Source: Brachionus koreanus
Lineage: Eukaryota; Rotifera; Eurotatoria; Ploima; Brachionidae
Assembly (NCBI GenBank): GCA_016987375.1
Contig: PJRA01000493.1
Span: forward strand, 225,852 to 289,851
Length of the DNA stretch: 64,000 nucleotides
Reading direction: 5' to 3'
Below the pieces are notes generated by a model that did not search any database, had not been told where the DNA came from, and saw only the letters and a list, made by a program, of their open reading frames with translations. Of the stretch, positions 1-9,175 are shown in pieces (positions within the stretch are counted from its first letter, which is position 1; each line of letters starts with the position of its first letter). A program made the translations under genes and the position numbers.

Positions 1-188
1 GCTGAGAGGTCATAAGTATAAGTTAATGAGAGAAATAGTGCGGAACTGCTCACAAAGATATAACTTTTTGATAAATAGAGTCGTGAATGAATGGAACAAA
101 CTCCCAATCTCAATTGAAAAAACGGAAAACATCAACGTTTCAAAAGACGCCCTAGGCGTGTGTATAACCTTAATGCTATGTAGAGCAG

Positions 189-226
<38 letters not shown>
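1..226 (+). mobile_element. 3' end of a non-LTR retrotransposon with (TAT)n tail
   Basis: The reading frame at 26-180 encodes a segment with NFLINRVVNEWNKLP, the conserved C-terminal tail of CR1/L2/Jockey-like reverse transcriptase ORFs. A better preserved copy at 26297-26680 has FNFFTNRVVNGWNKLP. The frame runs into GCAGTTTA followed by a (TTA)n microsatellite at 190-225, which is the element's own 3' tail: the copy at 26.3 kb ends the same way, with GCAGTTTATACTAC. The element is truncated by the window edge or at its 5' end. Calling it CR1/L2-like rests on this tail type and the C-terminal motif only. Confidence 0.8.
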
Positions 227-227
<1 letters not shown>

Positions 228-444
228 TTTTTTGAAAGTTTAACCCAAAAAGCTCATAGTTATTGCTACTACTGCTAAATAAAAAAGAGATAAAATCAAA
301 TATAACTGTTAGAATTCTTAATTACCATATTCCAATATTTTTTTTAAAGATTAATCATTTAACTGTTTTTTAAATTAAGTTTCAATTTAATTTGTGTAAA
401 TTTTTTCATCAATTATTATTAGAAAAACAATAAAATGATACCCC

Positions 445-1799
445 TCATAAACAAAAAGATAAAAATTTTTGGAGGCCTCTAAAGGTTAAATAATAAGACC
501 TAGTAATTCCAGGTAAAAGCAACACAAACTGGTTTTTAGTGTTATCTGAGACAAAACATTTAAAAAAAATTTGAAGTACCTGCATGTTTTTGTTTTTTTC
601 TTTTGATTGCTGCACTAATAAGCTCAGATAAGTCTTCATCATTCATATTACTTCTGATTGCATCTCTCAAGCTTACTTCAGAATTTCCGAACAAACAAAC
701 TTTCAAATTACCATCAGCTGTTAATCTAATCCTGTTACATGTATGGCAAAAATGTTCGCTCATAGACGTTATAAATCCAAACTGACCCTTGTAGTTATCA
801 ATCTTAAAAGCCTTATATTTTTACCCATTTTAAAAAAATAAAATTTTCAATTTAATTCTAAAGCTACTTTAGATGTGTCATTTGGATCATCTTGAAGTTT
901 ACTAATAGTCTCAATGGGAAACTTTTGGGCAATGATTTTCATCATTTCTTTGAATGAAACCATTTTTTTTGTATTCCATTTATTTCCATCAAAAGGCATA
1001 TATTCAATAAATCGAACATCAACATTCTAAAAGTATAAATTCCATCAAAATAATTCTAAATAGTTTAATAAATAGAAATTTAACATAGAACTTACTTTAT
1101 CTTTAGTAAACTCTATAAAATTTGTTATCTCGTCATCATTTAAGCCTTTCATAACCACGCAGTTTATTTTCAACGGTGAAAAACCAAGCTCCAGAGCTGA
1201 ATCTATGCTTTTCATGACTTTAGACCATCCCTTACGTTTTGTAACAAATTCAAATTTTTTTTCTTCCAAAGTATCAAGACTGATATTGAGCTGATTAAGA
1301 CCTGCTTCTTTGAGTTCATTTAATTTACGTGACAAAACAATTCCATTTGAAGTCATGCCAATTTTCTTTATTGTCTCTATTTGGCCTACTTGGCGCACAA
1401 TGTCAACACAGTCTTTACGAACCAAAGGTTCACCACCTGTAAAACGAACCTTGTTCACTCCAAGATTCGCAAAAAATTTGACCAATTTCACTATTTCATC
1501 ACCATTTAGCAACTTATCATTAGCTGTAAGCGGAACGCCTTCTTCGGGCATGCAGTATGTACCTTTAAAGATTATAAAGCATTTTTTATTTATTTATTTA
1601 TTTTATAAAAAAAATAAATACATCTTAGATTGCATCGTTCTGTCAACGAAACTCTCAAATAAGTGTGTTTGCGACCAAATAGATCATACAAGGCTGACTT
1701 AGGTTCTGCGCTTGATTTCGGCTGGACTATTTGGTCGGTCAACTTAAGACTTGTCGAAGCCTTGGCTGCATTCAGTCTTGTTATAATATTTTTGCTCAT
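445..1799 (-). CDS. MOCS1: GTP 3',8-cyclase, molybdenum cofactor biosynthesis protein 1 A
   Basis: Radical SAM enzyme that starts molybdenum cofactor synthesis by converting GTP to 3',8-cyclo-GTP, in mitochondria in animals. Exons (minus strand): 1799-1622, 1562-1096, 1026-868, 811-580 and probably 545-445; total 1,137 nt, about 378 residues, close to human MOCS1A. Exon 1 ends within the SAM-cluster motif CNLRCTYC (CX3CX2C), completed by exon 2, which continues with MPEEGVPL and [11 protein letters not shown]. Exon 4 carries the second [4Fe-4S] site, [19 protein letters not shown] (CX2CX13C). Exons 1-4 are secure. Exon 5 is chosen because it keeps the frame and contains [10 protein letters not shown] where other MOCS1A proteins have KNRPMILIGG; the terminal Gly-Gly is therefore not seen. 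No MOCS1B exons are present downstream before the window ends. A splice-acceptor-like TTTTTTTAG lies 13 nt before the ATG. Confidence 0.9.
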
Positions 1800-2082
1800 T
1801 TTTTTTCGTGGTCTAAAAAAATTAAAAAATTTTAACTTTTATACTATTTGATAAGATAAAAAGATTAAATATAATTTATTATAAAAACCAAAATTAAAAA
1901 TATTTAATTTTAATAACGTGACATGTTTTAATTAGCAAACTTGAAATACTTTTAATTTAAATAAAATATTCAGCATAATTAAAAACATTATGGAAGTGTT
2001 TGCCTTGTTTCATGTTCGAGCTTGTACCGAGATATCTCAAATAAATAAGAAAATACGAAACATTTTTTTTTAGAAAAAAAAA

Positions 2083-5000
2083 ATGGAAAAATATTGGGGC
2101 ATAATCAAGAGAGTTGATGGAAATGCTGAGTCAACTCCTATTAAACTTTACAAAGATACTTATCTCTTTGGACGAGCTAAAGGTGTTTTTTTTTGTATTA
2201 GACCTTAAATTATTTTATCAGCTTCAATTTTAGAATGTGATTTTTGTTATGAGAACACATTTTTATCTAAAAAACAATGCTTTATTCAGCGAAATAGCAA
2301 TGACGGGACAAAAATTTTTTTACATGATCTAAGTTCTAATGGAACAGTGATCAATCTTAATAAAAAGCTTTGTCAAAAAGTAAATTTTTTTTTTTAAATC
2401 TATTAATGTTATTCATTTTTTGAATTTGTTTATTTCAAAGAAAACAAAATTAAATGATCAAGATGTTTTATATTTGGTGTATAGAAAAAATCAACCAAAA
2501 AAAAGTAAAATTAAAAAAAAAATTATACTAATCACCGATAATTTTTATTTTAAAAAATTTTTTAGCTTCTAATTACTAAAAAAAATCAGAATAACATGAA
2601 ATTAACTTAATGTTAAAACATTTTCAGCTAGTTGAAAATATTCACTAATTCTCAGAGTTTTAAATAAGTGTCTAGACACCTTAGATTGAATTTATATGTC
2701 CGTTTTTGTTAATTCAAGTTCTTTCATCTTAAATTAATTAGATTTTGGTTCATCAAAAATCATCAAATATTCAATTGAATAAATTAAATTAAGTTGAAAA
2801 AAACTTAGAATTAACTGATAAATTTAGCAGATTTAATTTTAAATCAAAAAAAGTTATTTTCATTTAAATTTTTGGTTATAATTTTTTCTGCCGCAAAATT
2901 CTCAATACCAAAACTTAACAAGAAGTTAAACGATTATGATAAATATATGAAAATGTTTCTTGAATATTTTGACCAGTTAACTGTTGGGCATTTATTCCAT
3001 CAAAAGAAATTCTTCTCTTTTAACAAAATCATTAACAAATTTTTTGGAAAGTCAAAAAAATAATTTTAAACATTTTGATTTGAATATTTGAGAATAATTT
3101 TTCCTTAAGATAGAAAGTATAAATACTGTAATTTTTAAAATAGAATAAATAAAATATTTAATTTTTTATTTTTTTATGACCGTAATAAAAACAAAGGTTC
3201 TAGGATTTATGATGAAATTTTTTAATAGCAAAATTAAAATGCGAAATTTAAAAAAAATCAACTCTTTACTCATTTTACTGAGAGTGTGTCAAAAAATTTT
3301 GCGTTTTTTTTTCAATTTTTTTATAATTTATCAATAAAAAAACAATGGTTAGCTAGTCTTAAAAAAATAAATAATTATGCCTAATAGTCTTTAGTCATCT
3401 ATCAGCGATTTATCTATTGTACCATTCATGCCTTTTGAAATAAAAAAACTCATTGCATTCTTCTTCAACAATAGTCTTGGCTAGTAAAATGTCGTCTTCT
3501 AAGAAAATGAGCCATTGAGCCAAAAAGATTAAAATTAGAAGGAGAGAGGTCTGCGCTATATGCTGGGTGAGGAAGAAGTTCAATCCTTTTAAATTCTTCT
3601 ATTTTTGCTATTTTTCTTCTAGCTTTATTTATTTTTATTTTTTATTTAAAAATATAGTTTGGGTTATAAACCCTGGCAGTTTGGAATGGAACTTAGTCCT
3701 TCCTTTCAGCCAACTGTATTAAGTTCATAAAAAGATTGTTCATAAAATTTCAAAGTTGAAAAATATAAATAAATGCTAATATAAAAAAAGTTTCGATAGT
3801 TTTTTCTAGAGCCAATGAATTAGTTCTTCTAGCTATATGAAGGAGCTAAAAACAATAAGCTTATTTTTTCCTAGTATTAAAAGTGTTCATTTGTGTAATT
3901 TATCACTAATAATATATTAACAATAATTAATTGATGTTTAGAAAGAAAGAATTCCTAGAAAAAATTTCACAAAAGAACATTAGATGTTTATGAAATTTTA
4001 TGACTCAACATGCTTAAAAAATATGCAAAATCAGCGAAAATTTTATGACAAAAAAAAATTGTAAAAATATTTTTAGATATAGTTTTAAAATTTGAAACAA
4101 ACAATGAAGTTGAGTCAGAAAACAAAATTGAATCTATTAATACTGAAGCAAATCATAGTCAGAAAAGAAATGTCGACTGTGACATTAATCTTAAAGAGAA
4201 AATACGAAAAAATGAAACAGAAAATGAAAGTGTTGAAAAAAAAGAATTTGAAAAAAATCAAGATGAAGATGACTTGTCTGAAAATATAACATGTACCATT
4301 TGTAATGAGATTATTCATGACTGTGTAAGGTACATGAATTATTTTAGCTTAAATCTAAACCAATTAATTGAACTTTATAAAAAAGTTTACAGCCTTGTAT
4401 GCACTCTTACTGTGGCGCTTGCTATTCAGATTGGATGGTCAAGTCTCAAGAGTGTCCAATATGTAGAAAAAAAGTTGAACGTATAGCCAAAAACTTTCTA
4501 ATTAATAGCATTATTGAATCATTTTTAAAAAAATATCCTCAAAAAAAGCGCTCTGATTCGGAAATAAATCTAATGAATGAAAAAAATAAAATAAATCAAG
4601 ATATGGTATGACATAACATTATTTTAATTATAATTTACAATTAAATTTGCTGTTAAGGCCTATCCAGAACGAAATGATAAAGTTGAAAAATTTCAAGATG
4701 ACTATGAGAGTGATGATAATTTGAAAAAAAATCAAACTGAACAAAATAATAACTCTGACACAGAATCAGATAGAGGTAGTATATTTAGATCGGACGATGA
4801 GAATGATGATGAAAATTATGATGACCAAAATATTTTTGCTAATAACTATAGAAACAACTTTCCAGTGGCTAATGTTTGGCCAAATCGAATTCAATAGTAA
4901 TTTTTCTCTCATCATTTTAAATATTTTTAAAAATTTAATATAAAATTAGCTTTAATCCACCAATTTTTAATCAACCATTCAGATTTACATGTCGACAGTG

Positions 5001-5850
5001 TCCTCAAAATAAAATTTTCAATTATAATCCATTGGCTCCTGACTATACTTGCAACCAATTTCAAAACCATTTGCTATGCCAATGCTGCTTAGAGGCATTT
5101 CCTGATAGAAGTCAAGAGATAATGAGAAATCCCGTTTTACCAAAACAAAATTGCAGCATGTGCTTCACTCCTTATTGTAATTTATACTGGGGATGTAATA
5201 AAGGTGGATGCAAAAAGTGCCTAGTTCACTTCAGAGATTTTTTACCAGACAATGAATGCTTAAATTTATTAATAAATGAAAATCAATATGAATCGGAGTT
5301 ATTTAGTGACTGGATTAGGCGTAAAAATAAAAAAATTGAAGATGTATTTGAAGATTGTTTGGCTAGGCTTGAAATGGGAAGATTTAAGCTTCAAAATGTT
5401 AGAAATATAGACCATCCTTTAGATAAGATTGTTTGTAGAAAATGTGCTTTAAAGCTGTTTTCCGATTTGGCATACCAATTTAGAAGTGAAATTCCTGATG
5501 AAAGCTTTTTTAGTAAATTAGAACAAAAATTTTATCCAACTGAAGTTTTGAAACGATTTAATGAAAAATGGCCATAGTAAATCATTTAGTTCAAAAAAAA
5601 AATTAATTAATTTAATCATTTGAAAACTTCAGTCCACTTAATTTTTTTATCTAAATATATAATTTTTTAGATGACAATAATCGTTTGAGAGCAGATTGCT
5701 ATTGGGGTAGAGAATGTCGAACCCAAAAGCATAACTTAAATCATTCTAAGTAATTTTTATGTTTTTTAATAAAAAAAAAATTAATATTATTTTAAATATG
5801 AAAGAAAATATAATCACATTTGTGAAAAGACAAAATTGGAACAAATTTAG
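2083..5850 (+). CDS. CHFR: E3 ubiquitin ligase CHFR (FHA-RING-PBZ mitotic checkpoint protein)
   Basis: Ubiquitin ligase of the antephase/mitotic stress checkpoint that binds poly(ADP-ribose). Exons: 2083-2182, 2234-2379, 2441-2504, 4077-4329, 4386-4605, 4658-4896, 4950-5512, 5671-5749, 5805-5850 (1,710 nt, 569 residues). The N-terminal FHA domain (residues about 14-100) has FGRAKECDF and DLSSNGTVIN. The RING finger (about 180-225) reads CTIC, then HDCVSLQPCMHSYC and CPICRKKVERI, nearly as in vertebrate CHFR. It is followed by an acidic linker, the cysteine-rich region (LYWGCNKGGCKKC, NQYESELFSDW) and a C-terminal PAR-binding zinc finger: CYWGRECRTQ ... HSKKYNHIC. The acceptor of exon 5 (TTTACAG retained) and the donor of exon 7 (TTTTTTA then GTAAATTA at 5513) were chosen because they restore the family sequence and the frame. 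Intron 3 (1.57 kb) holds mobile-element debris. Confidence 0.95.
3395..3600 (-). mobile_element. mariner transposase remnant inside CHFR intron 3
   Basis: Translating the minus strand gives IELLPHPAYSADLSPSNFNLF followed by HFLRRRHFTSQD. This is the catalytic-core C-terminal part of a mariner transposase (family pattern LPHPPYSPDLAPSDYHLF). The position of the third catalytic aspartate is asparagine here (PSN), and the frame breaks soon after, so the copy is dead. No terminal inverted repeats were identified around it. Confidence 0.75.
3598..3722 (-). mobile_element. retroelement 3' end: hairpin plus A-rich (AATAAA)n tail
   Basis: On the minus strand the segment reads GGCTGAAAGGAAGGACT ... 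ATTCCAAACTGCC, then GGGTTTATAACCC (a perfect 5-bp hairpin), then an AATAAATAAA-type tail. The same order of blocks recurs, diverged, at 36620-36720 (GGCTGAAAGAAAGGACT, ATTCCAAACTGC). A hairpin followed by a short A-rich repeat is the usual 3' end of LINE-type elements and their truncated copies. No coding part is attached. Confidence 0.65.
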
Positions 5851-6539
5851 AAGCTTTTAAAATAACTTTAGTTTAAAAAAAAATTAAAGATTATGTTATA
5901 AAATTAAGATTTTACAAATTATAAAAAATTTAAATATTGTATAATTTAGATGTATTTTGTTTTATTAAAAATTTTTAGACCAATTTTAAATTTTTGAACA
6001 AATAAATTTTTATTTAATTTTTAATTCCAACAAAATTTAAATATTTAGCAAAAAAAAAAAATTCAACAAATTCCAAAACCAAAAATTGCTATAAGTGGTA
6101 AAAATTTTGTTTTCTTTGGCGAAAAAGTTTCTTATGCAAAATATTACAATTTAAAATCAATAAACTTGGTAGAAATTAAAAAATTATCTTATTTAACCGA
6201 TATTGAATATTTTATATAGTCTTTTGAAAATTTTAATTAAATTTGATCTAAGCAGATAACAAAGGAGTGTAATTTAATTTGAGATACTGAAAATATAGTT
6301 AAAATCATGGTAATTAAACACTCTTTATAATATTTGGTATGCTATTGATAATGGAAATTAGGCATGGCAACAAAAAGCGAAATCAAATGGAAAAAAAAGA
6401 TAGATAAGTCAAAAACTACCACATAAATGCCTTTTGTATAAGTGCGCAGCTTATGCAGAGTCTCATTATATGTATCAGAAGCGAAAAGAACAAAATTAAT
6501 TGGCAATATTATAAGAATGCACTAGCAAAGCTTCCTTGC
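5851..6539. other. intergenic, AT-rich; no gene seen
   Basis: CHFR 3' flank. Nothing with coding character on either strand, apart from possible unaligned retrotransposon debris after 6360. Confidence 0.6.
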
Positions 6540-6650
6540 CAAATTTAGAAATGATTTTGAAAGTACGGTGACTGCTCGACGTGTTTTCTTTTTAAAAAGA
6601 GTGGTCCCACAATGGAATAGGCTGTCTTATAGTAATGTATAATCCAAATT
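6540..6650 (+). mobile_element. non-LTR retrotransposon C-terminal remnant
   Basis: The frame over 6570-6640 gives TARRVFFLKRVVPQWNRLS, a degraded version of the reverse transcriptase C-terminal signature FFTNRVVNGWNKLP seen at 26.4 kb. Upstream to about 6360 the sequence looks like further debris of the same ORF but I could not align it. No tail or target duplication recognised. Confidence 0.6.
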
Positions 6651-7083
6651 TATTGGAATTTTGAATTATAATGATTCTTTTGTTCAAGTGTTAATATAAT
6701 TATTTCAATTTGCCCTTGAGAGAACACAATGAAATGGTTACTAATGGAATAAGTTATGATATTCCTACAATTCGGATTTAGAAAATCACAGCAAAGTTCA
6801 AAAAAATTCTGTTTATCATCTATATGAAATATTTTAATCAAACAAAATATATTAATATTTTGAAAAATAAATAACATTCTTTAGAATTTAATCTTTTTGA
6901 AATTTTTTTTTGTTTCGTCTAATAGGAGAAGGAATTTTTAAAGTTAAATCTTTTTTACACAAAGTTTATTTAAAAATAAAGTCAATATATAGCTCACGAT
7001 AATCTTAAACTGCACTAATTGATTCTTTTTTAATCTTGTCGTTTGCTGTTGGTCAATAAATACTTGAAAAATAAGATTAAATT

Positions 7084-7322
7084 TTAATATAGAACAAACT
7101 GTAAGAATACCATTCCGAGAATGCCTGCAAAACTGGCTCCGAACAATGTGTAGATTATTGAAGTTCGTTGAAAGTCTGAATTTCCATGTGAACTGAATCT
7201 AATTTGATTTTTCACTGTTTAAATTTAAATATTGAGATTATCAATTAAAAATTAACTTAAAACTAACTGCATATTTGCTTTTGTCCAGCCGAAAGCAAAT
7301 GAGAAATTTTAGTCAATTGCAT
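7084..7322 (-). CDS. small mitochondrial-type single-pass membrane protein related to the AIF membrane segment
   Basis: Two exons, 7322-7268 and 7214-7084 (GTTAGT donor, AAACAG acceptor), give 186 nt and a 61-residue protein. The N-terminus (MQLTKISHLLSAGQKQ) is basic and Ser-rich without acidic residues, like a mitochondrial presequence. Near residues 38-57 it reads [20 protein letters not shown], then a hydrophobic C-terminus ending FVLY. The AIF gene 2 kb away has [18 protein letters not shown] at the end of its exon 1. The shared stretch differs at DNA level mainly by synonymous changes (for example TCAATAATCTACACATTG against TCGATAATTTACACACTA), which suggests selection on the protein. 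The gene is oriented away from AIF. I do not recognise it as a known subunit; QCR9-like or another small inner-membrane protein is possible. Frame and splice sites fit exactly, but expression is unproven. Confidence 0.6.
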
Positions 7323-7914
7323 TATTTTTTTGAATTAAGAATAATTATTATTTTTGTTAAAAAACGCTTAACAAAGCTTTTGAAAATGTAATGTAATTCA
7401 TATGCAACACTTTGTATAGATTTTTATTGCAAAATCTAAATTACCAAAATTCTTATTTTTCAAAAAAAAATAAAATTGTTTAGTTTTAAATATTTTATTT
7501 ATATTTCTGAGACTTTTCTTTATAAATTTTGTAGTGCTGAACTACATCAGAGACCCACAATAGAGCGCCCCAATTTTTTTTCCTTGCTTTGATCTCCGCA
7601 TGGGAAATGAAATTTTGAAAAATTTTAGATACAAAAATTCATACCGAAAATCGTTGAAAGATCGTGTGTGTGGTATAATTTTTGAACTAACAGTCATTTT
7701 TTAGTCACAAGTCAAAATTTAACCTGCTTCTACGATAAAAAAGGGAAAATTAAAATCAAATTAAGGGCTAAAAAATTTAAGTTTTTGATTTTATTGTTTC
7801 CGGTAAGGAAAAAATTTTATTTATTAAATTTATTAACAAAAATTTGATAGATTAAATTAAACCATACTAATAATCATTAAAAAATGCTGCAATATTTTTT
7901 AAATAAACTAAATC
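7323..7914. other. intergenic between the small membrane gene and retro debris
   Basis: AT-rich sequence without a credible ORF or recognised repeat. It would hold the promoter of the small minus-strand gene ending at 7084. Confidence 0.5.
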
Positions 7915-8325
7915 ACCCTTGCTTTTTCACATGTCATTCCCGTTTCGATGAACTCTTTTGTGATTGTTGACCTCTATTTTATTGCTGGTCTTCCTACCTT
8001 TTACGTCGCCATTGGAATGTCCATTGAAGGACCTTTTTTAGTATTCTTTTCTCTTTCATCCCAAGTACATGTTTAAGTCTTCGCAATCTTTTGTAATGCA
8101 TTGACTTAATGACTCTGAATTTGTTTTTTTGTATAGTTCAGAATTTGAAAGTGTCTCAGGCCAGTGCATCCTCAGAATCCTTCACAGGCTTCCAGTATGG
8201 AAGGTGTTGATATTCTTTTATCAGATTCACACATTCCCCAACACTCACTTCCGTACATCAGTGTTGATTTTACTAAAGAGTTGTAGAGTTTGAATTTTGA
8301 TTCCTTGCTATAGCTGGTCAAAAAT
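7915..8325 (-). mobile_element. degraded non-LTR retrotransposon, C-terminal region
   Basis: Minus-strand translation in shifting frames gives KFKLYNSLVKSTLMYGSECW, then LSNSELYKKTN, RRLKHVLGM and a final GRPAIKW-like segment. These are the ordered motifs of the reverse transcriptase C-terminus in L2/RTE-type ORFs (LLYGSETW, RWPDxISNxELW, RRxxWLGHVLRM, GRPxxTWRR). Several frameshifts and stops separate them, so it is a dead fragment. Confidence 0.75.
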
Positions 8326-8439
8326 TTTAAGTTTAATATTAATAAAATAAAGTTTATAGTAAATTTACTTTTAGTTCAATTATACAAGATATTAAGGAAC
8401 ATTGTTTTATTTAAAATCTTATCAAATAAAAAATGGAGA

Positions 8440-8822
8440 ACGTCTAAAACTGCTTGGGATAAAAACGTTAGTTGAAAGGAGATAAAGGGGTGATTTAATT
8501 CAGATGTACAAGTTTATGAACGATTTAGAAGAAATCGAAATTAGCAGCAGTTTTGACTTGGTCAAAAACAATTTGAGAGGACACCGTTTCAAGTATTTTA
8601 AAGAAATAGTCAAGCAGCCGCAGAGGAAATTTTTTTACAATCGAATAGCCAATGTTTGGAGTACTTTGCCTGATGAAATAGTAAACAACCAACAAATTTA
8701 AAGCAGCTTTTGACTGCTGGACGAACAGCAATCAAGCACATCAGCTGTCATAGTGTGTCTGATAACTCACTCACTGGTCTCTTAGACCAGCACAGCAAGC
8801 TTTACTACTGCTACTAAAAAAA
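8440..8822 (+). mobile_element. CR1/L2-like retrotransposon 3' end with hairpin and TAC/TGC tail
   Basis: The frame from about 8478 gives GDLIQMYKFMND, the same block as RGDLIQMYKLVSN at 26.6 kb, and ends FFYNRIANVWSTLPDEIVNN. About 75 bp downstream CTGGTCTCTTAGACCAG forms a 7-bp perfect hairpin, followed by TTTACTACTGCTACTA and a poly-A run. Hairpin and trinucleotide tail match the architecture of the copies at 1-226 and 26297-26680. The ORF is truncated and frameshifted after the NNQQI segment. Confidence 0.75.
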
Positions 8823-9175
8823 TCATCAAAAGTTATATTCAAATGAATTCAAATTTCAGAAATATTAAACAATAATAAAAGTAGTTAAAATTTAAATTTT
8901 TTAAAATTTACATTGCTTGCTTTAAATGTTTCAAATAAACTAACATTTAAAAAAAATTAGCTCTCTAACTAATTTTGTCTTTTATTTTCAACATAGTACT
9001 GATTTAAAATTCAAGCTTTGGCAAACTATATACATAGCTAGGAAAAATGCAGAGTCAGCAGCATGCATTAATATTTCAAATATTTAAATTTTATTTATAT
9101 CTAAATAACGCTTTGTTAAAACTTAATAAACTTTGCTATTGTGCCTAAATTTTTTTAAATAAATTTAGACCAAAA
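8823..9175. other. AIFM1 upstream region
   Basis: 350 bp of AT-rich sequence separating retro debris from the AIF start codon. The last bases before the ATG contain AAATTTAG, an acceptor-like site 7 nt upstream of the start. No other signal seen. Confidence 0.4.

Noticed and set aside
2872..3063. 63-codon ORF in CHFR intron 3
   Set aside because: Exons 3 and 4 of CHFR join in phase without it, and it has no flanking splice logic or family similarity.
5513..5577. Extension of CHFR exon 7 to a stop at 5577
   Set aside because: Intron read-through. Using the GTAAATTA donor at 5513 restores the frame into the PBZ exon and the family sequence.
6650..6877. 75-codon minus-strand ORF
   Set aside because: AT-driven hydrophobic composition, no splice or start context, no homology recognised.
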